Shown here piece by piece: positions 29,672-38,389 of a stretch of DNA of 64,000 bases. Numbering within the stretch: position 1 is the stretch's first letter; each line of letters begins with the position of its first letter. The translations under genes and the position numbers were made by a program. Source of the stretch: Streptomyces sp. 1-11 (GTDB lineage Bacteria > Actinomycetota > Actinomycetes > Streptomycetales > Streptomycetaceae); contig NZ_BJTV01000005.1 of NCBI RefSeq assembly GCF_007176755.1, positions 186,001 through 250,000 of the forward strand, in the 5' to 3' direction. The notes beneath the pieces are model-generated. The model was not told the DNA's origin. It worked only from the letters and a program-made list of their open reading frames with translations, and ran no database searches.

Positions 29672-31261
29672 TCAGCCCTTGCTCACCGCCGTCAGGATCT
29701 CCGGCAGACGGGCCGCCGTGCGCGGTGCGGCCAGCCGCAGGCCCCCTAGGGCGATCCCCGCCCCGTACGCCGCTCCCAGCGGCAGCAGCACCCAGGTCCA
29801 CGCGTCCCCGCCCGCGCTGACGTTCAGCCAGATCGTCGCCGCGATGACGGGGGAGCAGAGCAGGGCGGACGCGACCATGCCGCCGAAGACGGAGATCCAG
29901 GCGAGTCCGGCCTGCCCGGGCGCCACGTTCTTGTGGCCCTCCTGCGGGATGGAGTACGGGAAGCCGGCCGAGGTCCAGGCGCCGGTCGCCAGCATGGCCC
30001 CGAGCAGGGCCAGGGACAGGCCGAGCACCTCCGGCAACCGGTCCCAGGCGCCCAGCAGCGCGGTGGTCAGCACGGTGACGAGCGCGGCGTACGGCAGGGT
30101 GATCACCAGCAGGGCCAGGGCCCGTCCGCGCAGCTCGGCGTAGGCGTCGCGGGGCGAGGAGATGGTCATGGCCACCATCCAGAAGGCGGAGGTGTCCTGG
30201 CCGAACTGGTTGTACATCTGGATGCCGAGCATTCCGGCGGCGAAGCACGCGAAGTAGATCGAACCGGTGCCCTGGACGGCGTTGAAGACCGGCACGATCA
30301 GCCCGATGGCCAGCGAGGTCACCCACGCCGACTTGGTCTTCGGGTCGCGCCAGACGTAGCGCAGGGCGCGCTCCATGACGGTGCCCGTGCGCCCGCCGGG
30401 CAGCAGCCGGCCGAGCCGGCCCGATCCGGCGCGGTCCCCGGTGCCCGCGTCCGGGGCCTGCAGGGTGGATCCGTCCGGTGCGGTCATCAGCCGGTTCAGG
30501 CTCCGCGCCCACACGGCCAGCAGCAGCGCCAACGCGGCCAGCGACAGCAGCAGCCGGCCGCCGGCCCCGCCGTACGAGCCCTCGCTCGCCGCGTGCACCG
30601 CGCCCACCGCGGAGGCGGGCGGCACCCAGGACAGCACGTCCGCGACCGGCCGCAACGGCCCCAGCCCGGCCGAACCGAGGCGCTGCGCGCCGAAATTGAC
30701 GAGCTGCGCCCCAACGGCGATCACCAGACCGCTGAGCACCGCGAGATCGCGCCCCTTCCTGCTGGTCAGCAGCCGTACGTTGGCGGCGGCGACGGCCCGG
30801 GCGAGTGCCACGCAGACCAGCAGCGCGAGGACGACGGCGAGCACCGCGGTGACGTACCCCGCGGTCCCGTGCGCCACCGAGAGCGCGCATCCGGTCAGCA
30901 GCAGCAGCGTGAACAGCGGCCCGATCCCGACCAGCGAGGCGGCCAGCAGGGCCCGCACCAGGGGTCCGGGCCGCAGCGGCAGCATCACCAGCCGGGTGGG
31001 GTCCAGGGTCTCGTCGCCGCCGGGGAAGAACAGCGGCATGACGGCCCAGCCCAGGGCCAGTACGGCGGTGCCGGGCACGGCGACGGCCTCGGCGTGCGCG
31101 TGGCCGCGCAGCGCGAGCAGACCGACCAGTTGCAGCAGGGCGAACAGCAGCGCGACGACCGCCGAGGCGGCGAACGCGGCCCGCCGGCCCGCCGACTGCC
31201 GCAGCCCGTTGCGCAGCAGCGACAGCTTCAGCCGTACGAGGACGGCGGTGGTGCCCGTCAT
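29672..31261 (-). CDS. ABC-2-type exporter permease
   Basis: The 529-residue integral membrane protein has roughly twelve hydrophobic helices in two clusters (about 25-265 and 330-520) joined by a polar loop with Gly/Asp-rich sequence. Its ATG overlaps the stop of the ATPase gene (ATGA at 31258-31261), so the two are translated together and form one transporter. Such pairs export lipids, drugs or peptides; nothing in the sequence identifies the substrate. Confidence 0.85.
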   Translation of the reverse strand: MTGTTAVLVRLKLSLLRNGLRQSAGRRAAFAASAVVALLFALLQLVGLLALRGHAHAEAVAVPGTAVLALGWAVMPLFFPGGDETLDPTRLVMLPLRPGPLVRALLAASLVGIGPLFTLLLLTGCALSVAHGTAGYVTAVLAVVLALLVCVALARAVAAANVRLLTSRKGRDLAVLSGLVIAVGAQLVNFGAQRLGSAGLGPLRPVADVLSWVPPASAVGAVHAASEGSYGGAGGRLLLSLAALALLLAVWARSLNRLMTAPDGSTLQAPDAGTGDRAGSGRLGRLLPGGRTGTVMERALRYVWRDPKTKSAWVTSLAIGLIVPVFNAVQGTGSIYFACFAAGMLGIQMYNQFGQDTSAFWMVAMTISSPRDAYAELRGRALALLVITLPYAALVTVLTTALLGAWDRLPEVLGLSLALLGAMLATGAWTSAGFPYSIPQEGHKNVAPGQAGLAWISVFGGMVASALLCSPVIAATIWLNVSAGGDAWTWVLLPLGAAYGAGIALGGLRLAAPRTAARLPEILTAVSKG

Positions 31262-32034
31262 CGGGCGGCCCCGCCGCCCAGCCAGTCCAGCCGGGACGCC
31301 GAGTCCCGGCCGCGCGCCCCCACCAGCTCGAGGAAGGCCGCCTGCAGCGTGGGGTGTTCGCCGCGCACCTCGGCCAGCGTCCCGGTGGCCCGGATGCGGC
31401 CCGCCGCCATGACGGCCACCCAGTCGCACAGCGACTCGACCAGCTCCATGACGTGGGAGGAGAAGACGACGGTGGCGCCGGAGGCGGTGTACCGCTCCAG
31501 CACGCCCCGGATCGTCTGCGCGGACACCGGGTCGACACCCTCGAACGGCTCGTCGAGGAAGACGACTTCGGGGTTGTGCAGGAGGGCGGCCGCGAGACCG
31601 ATCTTCTTGCGCATGCCGGTGGAGTAGTCGACGACGAGCTTGTGCTGCGACCCGGCGAGATCGAGCACGTCCAGCAACTGCGCGGCCCGCTTGTCGACCT
31701 CGGCGCCGGGCAGCCCCCGCAGCCGCCCGGAGTACCCGAGCAGCTCGCGCCCCGACAGCCGCTCGAACAGCCGCAGTCCCTCGGGCAGTACGCCGATCCG
31801 GGCCTTGACCGCGACCGGGTCGCGCCACACGTCGTGCCCGACGACCTCGACGGACCCCTGATCGGGCCGCAGCAGCCCGGTCACCATGGACAGGGTGGTG
31901 GTCTTCCCGGCGCCGTTCGGGCCGACCAGCCCGACGAACTTCCCGGCCGGCAGGTCGAGATCGACGCCCCCGACGGCGACCTGCTGCCCGAATCGCTTCC
32001 AGAGCCCCCGCACACACACCGCAGCTTCGGTCAT
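31258..32034 (-). CDS. ABC exporter ATP-binding protein
   Basis: The 258-residue ATPase has Walker A GPNGAGKT (38-45), the signature YSTGMRKK, Walker B VVFLDEPFEGVD and the switch His in FSSHVME. It belongs to the CcmA/NatA-like group that pairs with ABC-2 permeases. It lies upstream of and coupled to the permease gene. The 64-nt gap to the prim-pol gene could hold its own promoter. Confidence 0.92.
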   Translation of the reverse strand: MTEAAVCVRGLWKRFGQQVAVGGVDLDLPAGKFVGLVGPNGAGKTTTLSMVTGLLRPDQGSVEVVGHDVWRDPVAVKARIGVLPEGLRLFERLSGRELLGYSGRLRGLPGAEVDKRAAQLLDVLDLAGSQHKLVVDYSTGMRKKIGLAAALLHNPEVVFLDEPFEGVDPVSAQTIRGVLERYTASGATVVFSSHVMELVESLCDWVAVMAAGRIRATGTLAEVRGEHPTLQAAFLELVGARGRDSASRLDWLGGGAAR

Positions 32035-32098
32035 GCACGAAGGCTACGGCGACTTCCGTCCCCCCAGGTATGCGGGACCGTGCCCGCCGTGCGTGACG

Positions 32099-32785
32099 TC
32101 AGCGGTCCATGCGGTCCCGGCCGCACGCGTAGGCCAGTGGCGGGACCAGTTCCTCGGCGTCCGGCAGCCAGCGGTTCGCGGGGGTCGGCCGGCAGGCCCA
32201 CTGCACGGCGCCCCGGGAGCCGAACCGGGTGGGGGGAGCGGCGACGTAGTTCCCCTCGCCCAGCGCCACCAGGTCCAGCGAGGCCGGTGACCAGCCCAGC
32301 TTCCGCACCACCCCGGGGATCTTCGCAGCGGCCCCCGGCAGCACGAAGAACTGCATCCGCCGGTCCGGGGCCAGCGTCACCGGCCCGAGGGTCAGCGCCA
32401 TCCGCTCCATCCGGGCCAGCGCCAGGAACCCCGCGCTCTCCGGGACGGACACCGCGTCGAAGGTCAGCCCCGTGGGCAGCAGGATCGACGCCGTCGGCTG
32501 CTGCTGCCACATCCGCCGGGCCGCGCTCGCGCTGCCGGTCGCCTGGGCCGCCCAGTCGGGGCGCGCGGGGTGCGCACCCGGCGCGGGGCAGGAGGCGTCG
32601 CCGCACGAGCAGCGCTGCGCGCCGGCGGCGGATTCCAGCCAGGTGCCCGGGAACACGTCCCAGTGCCGCTCCTCGGCGTAGCGTACGGCGGTCTCCAGCA
32701 GCGACTGCCCGCGCTGCTGCGGAACCTGGGCGGCCGTCGTGCCCGCGATCATCTCTTCCACGCTCCACTCAACTCCCGCGCCCAC
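32099..32785 (-). CDS. Degenerate bifunctional primase/polymerase-like protein
   Basis: The 228-residue protein resembles the N-terminal Prim-Pol domain (PF09250 type) of Streptomyces: AVRYAEERHWDVFPGTWLE, then a Cys/His cluster CSCGDASCPAPGAH (C59, C61, C66, H72). Where active members have a V(V/L)DxD catalytic pair, this one reads FDAVSVPES, so the second acidic residue is gone and polymerase activity is doubtful. No helicase domain follows. The start is uncertain (GTG 32785 or in-frame GTG/ATG codons up to 11 codons later). It diverges from the NsdA-like gene. Confidence 0.65.
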   Translation of the reverse strand: MGAGVEWSVEEMIAGTTAAQVPQQRGQSLLETAVRYAEERHWDVFPGTWLESAAGAQRCSCGDASCPAPGAHPARPDWAAQATGSASAARRMWQQQPTASILLPTGLTFDAVSVPESAGFLALARMERMALTLGPVTLAPDRRMQFFVLPGAAAKIPGVVRKLGWSPASLDLVALGEGNYVAAPPTRFGSRGAVQWACRPTPANRWLPDAEELVPPLAYACGRDRMDR

Positions 32786-33037
32786 CTCGGGTTACGGCCG
32801 GAGCGCGCGCCGGGGAGGAGCATCCTTTTCGCCTTTGGGGCGCATGGGTGCACAGGTGGGGGCGCGTGGGAGGAACCGGGGCGGGAGATGGGTAGCCAGG
32901 GGTGGGGGTGGCAACTGCCTACACCCCGGCAAACCGCACATGTCACGCATTGACGGTATGTCAGCTGGGCAGTGATCTTCTCGGCCGGAGCCCTCCGGCC
33001 GGATCTTCACGCTCCAGGGGTTCGCAGGGGGTAGCGC

Positions 33038-34423
33038 ATGGCCGCAAGGCCTCTCGTGGCGAGGCAGCCGAACGAACGGCTGCAGGCACTCATCCAGGAA
33101 GCGGGGTGTTCCAACGCCGGGCTGGCCCGGCGGGTCAACATGTGCGGCGCCGAGCACGGTCTCGACCTGCGCTACGACAAGACGTCCGTGGCCCGCTGGC
33201 TGCGCGGCCAGCAGCCGCGGGGCCGGGCCCCGGCGATCATCGCCGAGGCACTCGGGCGCAAGCTCGGCCGTACGGTCACGATCGACGAGATCGGCATGGC
33301 CAACGGCAAGAACCTCGCCTCGGGGGTCGGTCTCCAGTTCTCGCCGACGGTACTGGGGGCCATCGAGCAGGTCTGCGAGCTGTGGCGCAGCGACGTGGGC
33401 CGGCGGGACTTCCTGTCCGGCTCCTCCGTCGCCGCCTCCGCGCTGGTCGAGCCCAGCCGCGACTGGCTGATCTCGGCGCCGGACCCGCAGGTGTCCCGGC
33501 ACGCGGGCCCGCGCGTGGGCCTGTCCGACGTGGCGGCCGTACGGTCCATGACCCGGGCGCTGACGGACCTCGACCACCAGTACGGCAGCGGGCACGTGCG
33601 CCCGGTGGTCGTGCACTACCTCAACAGCGTGGTCTCCGGGCTGCTCGCCGGGTCGTACCGGGAGGCGGTCGGCCGGGAGCTCTTCGCGGCCGTGGCCCGG
33701 CTCACCGAGCTGGCCGGCTACATGGCGGTCGACACCGGGCAGCCGGGCCTGGCCCAGCGCTACTACATCCAGTCGCTGCGGCTCGCCCAGGCGGCCGGGG
33801 ACCGCGGCTACGGCGGATACGTCCTCGCCGCCTCCATGAGCCACCTGGCCGCCGAGCTCGGCAACCCGCGCGAGATCTCCCAGCTCGCGCGCGCGGCGCA
33901 GGAGGGAGCGCGCGGCCGGGTCACCCCGCGGGCGGAGGCGATGTTCCACGCGGCCGAGGCGCGTGGGCACGCCCTGCTCGGTGACGTGCGCGCGGCACAG
34001 GCGGCGGCCGGACGGGCGGTCGGTTCGATGGAGCGGGCGGACGCGGCCTCCGGGGACGACCCGGCGTGGATCGCGCACTTCGACGAGGCCTACCTGGCCG
34101 ACGAACTGGCGCACTGCCACCGCGACCTCGGCCAGGCCGAGGCGGCGGCCCGGTACGCCGAGCAGTCGCTGGCCGGCCACCCCGAGACCCGGGCCCGGCG
34201 CCGCGCCATCGGCTATGTGCTGCTCGCCACGGCCCAGGTGCAGCAGCGCGAGATCGAGCAGGCCTGCGGCACCGGCCTGAAGGCGGTGGAACTGCTGGAG
34301 ACGCTCCGCTCCAACCGGGGCGCCGAATACCTGGAGGACCTGCAGCAGCGCCTGGAACCGTTCCGGGACGAGGCGGTGGTCAGGGAGTTCGGAGCCCGCC
34401 TCGACCTGCAGCCCGCTGCCTGA
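33038..34423 (+). CDS. NsdA-like regulator: N-terminal HTH-like region plus TPR repeats
   Basis: The 461-residue protein begins with a region resembling a helix-turn-helix (NERLQALIQEAGCSNAGLARRVN .. TSVARWLRGQ), followed by about 300 residues of TPR-like helical pairs (LAQRYYIQSLRLAQAAGDRGY, HCHRDLGQAEAAARYAEQSL). This is the layout of Streptomyces regulators such as NsdA that influence sporulation and antibiotics. AGGGGG lies 8-13 nt upstream of the ATG. No ligand or target can be read. The next gene encodes a repeat-rich membrane protein in the same direction, 200 nt away. Confidence 0.7.
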   Translation: MAARPLVARQPNERLQALIQEAGCSNAGLARRVNMCGAEHGLDLRYDKTSVARWLRGQQPRGRAPAIIAEALGRKLGRTVTIDEIGMANGKNLASGVGLQFSPTVLGAIEQVCELWRSDVGRRDFLSGSSVAASALVEPSRDWLISAPDPQVSRHAGPRVGLSDVAAVRSMTRALTDLDHQYGSGHVRPVVVHYLNSVVSGLLAGSYREAVGRELFAAVARLTELAGYMAVDTGQPGLAQRYYIQSLRLAQAAGDRGYGGYVLAASMSHLAAELGNPREISQLARAAQEGARGRVTPRAEAMFHAAEARGHALLGDVRAAQAAAGRAVGSMERADAASGDDPAWIAHFDEAYLADELAHCHRDLGQAEAAARYAEQSLAGHPETRARRRAIGYVLLATAQVQQREIEQACGTGLKAVELLETLRSNRGAEYLEDLQQRLEPFRDEAVVREFGARLDLQPAA

Positions 34424-34624
34424 ACGGCGGCCCCGCGGATACGTGAACACACGGCCAACGGCGCCCGCACGCACGGCGGGTGCCATATACAGCGTGCCGC
34501 GGGGCGGTTTTGTTACCGCTGTCACAGGGCAGAAGATCGCGCCCTGAGCTGCGTGGCACCCGGCTCCGGGGACCCGGTAGCGTGAGCCGACGATTCCGAA
34601 GGTCCCCCAATCGTAGGAGTCCTG

Positions 34625-36271
34625 GTGACGCAGAGTGGACAGGGCGAGGAGCCCTCGGCGCGACCCGCGCACGAAGGCATCGTGCTGCCCTCCGACGGAG
34701 GCGAGCCGCTGCTGCCGGGCATGACCGGCGCGCCCGCCCCGGCCCCCGGCGCGCCCACGGGCGGCCAGGCCTGGGGCGGCTCCTGGGGCCCCGAGCGGCA
34801 GCAGCCGCAGCAGGACCAGGAGTGGCCGCCGGCGGCCGCCCAGCAGTGGGGCACCCCGGAACAGCGGCAGCCCGCCGCCGGTCCCGGCCCGCTGCCCCCC
34901 GAGGGCGCACCGGCCCCGTCGTACGGCGACCAGGCGTACGGCCAGGCACCGGGCTACGGCCAGGCCCCGGGCTACGGCCAGTACGACGGCGCGGGCGGGT
35001 CCGCCTACGGCGGGAACCCGCAGGCCCCGTACGGAGCCGCCCAGCAGCCCGGCTACGGCACGCCCGACGCCCCGCAGCCGGGCTACGGCACGCCCGACGC
35101 CCCGCAGCCCGGCTACGGCACGCCCGACGCCTACCAGCAGTACCCGGGGCAGCCCTCGGCGCCCCTGCCGCCCGCGTACCCGGCGCAGGGCGCCCCGCTG
35201 CCCCCGGCCGACGAGGGCGCGACCCAGTACATACCGCCGGTCCCGGCCGCTCCGGCGGACGAGGGCGCCACCCAGTACATACCGCCGGTCCCGGCTCCTC
35301 CGGCGGACGAGGGCGCGACCCAGTACATGCCCCCGGTCCCGGTGGCTCCGGCCGACGAGGGCGCCACCCAGTACATGCCTCCGGTGACCCCGGGCGCGAT
35401 GCCGGTCGGGCACTCCGACGCGGAGGCCACGCAGTACATCCCGCCCTACGGCGCCCAGGCGCACGGCGGCGAGCGGCAGCCGCCCGCCGAGTTCGACAAC
35501 CTCTTCCGCGGCGGCCCCGGCGACCAGGCCCCGGCCGGGACCACGCAGCAGATGCCGCGCGTCCAGCCCCCGAACGCCCACCCCGGCCCGGCGCAGCCGC
35601 CGTACGAGCCACCCCTGGACGGCGGGCGCGGGCGCGGCGGCCGCTCGCGGGTGCCGCTGATCGCGGCCGTCGGCGTCGGCATCGTGGTCCTCGGCGTGGG
35701 CGCCGGCGCGCTGCTCAGCGGCGGGGGAGGGGACAAGGGCACCGACGGCGAGACCGTCGCCGCCTCCTCCCCGGTCACCCAGGACTCGCCCTCCGCGGCC
35801 GCGTCCGCCGACCCGGCCGAGCAGCAGGCCATCGCCCTGGACAAGCTGCTCGCCGACAGCGGCAGCAGCCGGGCCTCGGTGATCCAGGCGGTGGCGAACG
35901 TCAGACGGTGCGACAACCTCGGCCAGGCCGCCACCGACCTGCGCAACGCCGCCAAGCAGCGCAACGGCCTGGTCACCCGGCTGGGCCAGCTGTCGGTCGA
36001 CAAACTGCCGGCCAACGCCGAGCTGACCGCCGCCCTCACCAAGGCCTGGCAGGCCTCGGCCGCCGCCGACAACCACTACGCGGCCTGGGCCGGCCAGGTG
36101 GGCGGCGGCAAGAAGGGCTGCCACAAGGGCCATGCCCGGGGCACCGGCGAGACCCAGGCGGGCGACCGGGAGAGCGGCACCGCGAGCGCCCAGAAGACCA
36201 GGGCGGCGGCGCTGTGGAACACCATCGCCAAGAAGTACGGCCTGACCCAGCGCCAGCCGACCCAGCTCTGA
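34625..36271 (+). CDS. Pro/Gln/Tyr-rich membrane protein with ATQY repeats
   Basis: The GTG start has AGGAG 6 nt upstream. Of 548 residues, the first 340 are low-complexity: GYGQ and QPGYGTPDAP repeats, then four 16-residue units starting DEGATQY(I/M)PPV and a further EATQYIPP. One transmembrane helix follows (about 341-362, VPLIAAVGVGIVVLGVGAGA) and then an Ala-rich helical extracellular domain of about 170 residues with two Cys. The cytoplasmic TQ(Y)xPP motifs resemble kinase/FHA phosphothreonine sites. No known family is recognised for the outer domain, and its function is unknown. Confidence 0.75.
   Translation: MTQSGQGEEPSARPAHEGIVLPSDGGEPLLPGMTGAPAPAPGAPTGGQAWGGSWGPERQQPQQDQEWPPAAAQQWGTPEQRQPAAGPGPLPPEGAPAPSYGDQAYGQAPGYGQAPGYGQYDGAGGSAYGGNPQAPYGAAQQPGYGTPDAPQPGYGTPDAPQPGYGTPDAYQQYPGQPSAPLPPAYPAQGAPLPPADEGATQYIPPVPAAPADEGATQYIPPVPAPPADEGATQYMPPVPVAPADEGATQYMPPVTPGAMPVGHSDAEATQYIPPYGAQAHGGERQPPAEFDNLFRGGPGDQAPAGTTQQMPRVQPPNAHPGPAQPPYEPPLDGGRGRGGRSRVPLIAAVGVGIVVLGVGAGALLSGGGGDKGTDGETVAASSPVTQDSPSAAASADPAEQQAIALDKLLADSGSSRASVIQAVANVRRCDNLGQAATDLRNAAKQRNGLVTRLGQLSVDKLPANAELTAALTKAWQASAAADNHYAAWAGQVGGGKKGCHKGHARGTGETQAGDRESGTASAQKTRAAALWNTIAKKYGLTQRQPTQL
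35045..35134 (+). repeat. 30-bp tandem repeat x3 (QPGYGTPDAP)
   Basis: Three 30-bp units encode the 10-residue repeat in the cytoplasmic tail of the membrane protein. The last unit diverges at its 3' end. Confidence 0.85.
35210..35401 (+). repeat. 48-bp tandem repeat x4 (DEGATQYxPPV)
   Basis: Four 48-bp units (starting 35210, 35258, 35306 and 35354) encode DEGATQY(I/M)PPV plus a variable Pro/Ala spacer. The ATQY core is kept in all four and in a fifth, shorter match near 35424. Confidence 0.85.
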
Positions 36272-36301
36272 GCTGGGCGGGGCGCCGGGCCGCGGGCCGG
36301 G

Positions 36302-37636
36302 TCAGTCGAGGTCCGCTCCCTGGAGCGTGCTCGTCATGTCGGTGATGCCGTCGAATCCCGAGCCCGGGGACTTCTTCGCCTCGACCAGCTTGCCGTCCTC
36401 GACCACCTGGAGGGTCACGTCGGCGTTGACCAGCCGGGGCAGGCCGAGGCCGGCGAGCTTGCCCTCGTAGGGCCAGTGCAGGGTCGGGGTGAGGCCCCCG
36501 GTGTACACCTTCAGGTCCTTGTCGAGGGTGTGCCGCACGCTGTCGGCGCTCACCTCGCCGTCGCCGATCTTTGCGAGCACGGCCCTGAGCACGGTGTAGG
36601 CGATCCAGGTGGTCTGCACTCCGGCGTCCGCGGGGTCGATGCGGTTGTCGCTGAAGGCCTCCTCGCTGATCACCTTCTTCATCGGGTCCCACCGGGGGTC
36701 GGACGTCACCGGGTACCAGCCGGTGATGTACGCCCCCTCGTAGGGGCTCGACGCACCGCCCGTCGCGTTGATCACGCTCTGGTCGACGCTGCCCGTCACG
36801 GTCGCCGTGCGCACTGCGGGGAAGGCGTCGCGGGAGCGCCGGAAGGAGTCCATGAAGGTGCTCGTGCGGTCCCCGAGCGCGGGCACCACGCAGCCCTTCT
36901 TCGTCCCGTTCGCGGTCGCGGAGCGCAGCGCCTGCTCGGCCTGGGAGTCGTACTCGGTGGCGTTCTCGGCGGCGAGCTGGTCGCCGGTCGCCGCGTGCCC
37001 GCCCGCCTTCAGGCCCGAGTCGAGCAGGGTGGGGAACTGGTCGCCCGCGATGCTGTCCGGGCGCACCAGGGCGACCTGGCCGCAGGCCGCGGCCAGCGCC
37101 CGGCCCAGTCCGGCCAGCAGGGCGGGCTGGCCCCCGTTGACGGGGTACGACATCTGGCCGGTGAACTCGTCGTTGCTGATGCCGTAGCCGCCGATGTAGG
37201 GGATGCCGGCGCTCTCCAGCGGGGCGAGGTAGGAGTCGACGTACTGGCTGTAGGAGCCCACGACGGCGATGACGTCCTCGGCGGCGGCGCGCCGGGCGCA
37301 CCTAGCCGCGCCCACGCTGTCGTTGTGGTCGTTGCAGGTCAGGACCTCGAGCCTGCGGCCGTTGATGCCGCCGTGACTGTTGATCCACTTGCCGTACGCG
37401 CGGGCCATCGCGGGCATGCCCGGCTTGTTGGTGGCGTCCGTGTTCTGCGGCGCCCACGTCATCACCTTGATCGGGTCGTCCCCGGAGCCCCCCGTGGCAC
37501 CGGGGATGACCCCGCATCCGGCGGTGAGCGACGCGACCGCGGTCAGTGCGCCCGCGGCGAGCAGGACCGCTCTGGCGGGCCGGGTGGAGGAGGGGAGGAA
37601 GGTGCTGCGGAAGCGTCGCCTGCCGGTCATGGACAC
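36302..37636 (-). CDS. Periplasmic-binding-type lipoprotein, branched-chain amino acid ABC transporter family
   Basis: The 444-residue protein has a signal peptide and lipobox LTAGC (about residues 35-39), then a type I periplasmic-binding fold (Peripla_BP_6: IKVMTWAPQNTD.., VVGSYSQYVDSYLAPLESAGIPYIGG). I use GTG 37636 because AGGGA lies 7 nt upstream; ATG 37630 is two codons inside. It should be anchored outside the membrane and bind an amino acid or amide-like ligand. No permease or ATPase genes are next to it, so it may be an orphan sensor or solute receptor. Its reading frame is continuous with the anti-sigma frame far upstream, which I regard as chance. Confidence 0.82.
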   Translation of the reverse strand: MSMTGRRRFRSTFLPSSTRPARAVLLAAGALTAVASLTAGCGVIPGATGGSGDDPIKVMTWAPQNTDATNKPGMPAMARAYGKWINSHGGINGRRLEVLTCNDHNDSVGAARCARRAAAEDVIAVVGSYSQYVDSYLAPLESAGIPYIGGYGISNDEFTGQMSYPVNGGQPALLAGLGRALAAACGQVALVRPDSIAGDQFPTLLDSGLKAGGHAATGDQLAAENATEYDSQAEQALRSATANGTKKGCVVPALGDRTSTFMDSFRRSRDAFPAVRTATVTGSVDQSVINATGGASSPYEGAYITGWYPVTSDPRWDPMKKVISEEAFSDNRIDPADAGVQTTWIAYTVLRAVLAKIGDGEVSADSVRHTLDKDLKVYTGGLTPTLHWPYEGKLAGLGLPRLVNADVTLQVVEDGKLVEAKKSPGSGFDGITDMTSTLQGADLD

Positions 37637-37747
37637 GCACGATTCCCTCACACCGCTAACCCAGGAGTGACCCTCGGTCGATGAAAGGTGACACCGAGGT
37701 GAATTCCGGGGGCCGGTGCGACCGGCGTGGTGGGGAACGTACGATCG

Positions 37748-38248
37748 ATGACCGTGCAAGGTTCGGAGAACTCTTCCCGTCGCGGCCGTCGCTCCTCCAC
37801 CATGGGCGGCATGCCACTGAACGACATGCCGTGGTGGCGCTGGCGCAGCAACGTGCGTTCCGCGCTGCACATGCTCTCCGACCCGGTGTTCCAGCGCGAC
37901 GTCTGGCTGGCCGGTGTGGACGGGTACGGGGACGTCACCGACGCCGTGTACCGGCTGGTGGAGGACACCTGGCTGGACAACTGGTCGGCGGAGAAGTACG
38001 TCGGCACGATATTCCGGGACTCCCAGGAGGCGGCGCTGGTCGACACGGCCGTGCTGCGGGTGCTGCGGATCATGCACCAGGTGGGCCCGGACGCGCCGGT
38101 CTCCGCCTACCTCGACCATCACGCGTGGCCAGAGGCGGTGCGGGCGGCGCGGGACGCGCACCTGCGTCTCGCGGCCAGCGACGGCGACGACCCGGACACG
38201 GCCCCGCGCACCCTCGAGGTCCTGCGGATCATGACGAGGACCGCGTAG
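37748..38248 (+). CDS. SCO4402-family conserved hypothetical protein
   Basis: The 166-residue product from ATG 37748 (GGGGA 11 nt upstream; GTG 37727 also possible) is soluble and mostly helical: PWWRWRSNVRSALHMLSDPVF, then RDVWLAGVDGYGDVTDAVYRLVEDT. It resembles the conserved Streptomyces protein SCO4402 and keeps the same place next to purU. I do not recognise a function, and no catalytic motif is visible. Confidence 0.7.
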   Translation: MTVQGSENSSRRGRRSSTMGGMPLNDMPWWRWRSNVRSALHMLSDPVFQRDVWLAGVDGYGDVTDAVYRLVEDTWLDNWSAEKYVGTIFRDSQEAALVDTAVLRVLRIMHQVGPDAPVSAYLDHHAWPEAVRAARDAHLRLAASDGDDPDTAPRTLEVLRIMTRTA

Positions 38249-38262
38249 GCGAGGCGCCGCGC

Positions 38263-38295
38263 GGGCGGCGGCGGGTCCGCCGCGGACCGCCGCCC
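38263..38295 (+). terminator. Hairpin after the SCO4402-like gene
   Basis: GGGCGGCGG (38263-38271) pairs with CCGCCGCCC (38287-38295), and flanking GGCGCC segments can extend the stem. Confidence 0.6.
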
Positions 38296-38389
38296 GGCGC
38301 CGGGGGCCGCCCCACAGCCCGTTTCGCCACCCGTCCGCCCTGCGGGACGACCGCTCACGGCTCGTGGCCGGTGTGGGAACCTGTGGTGC

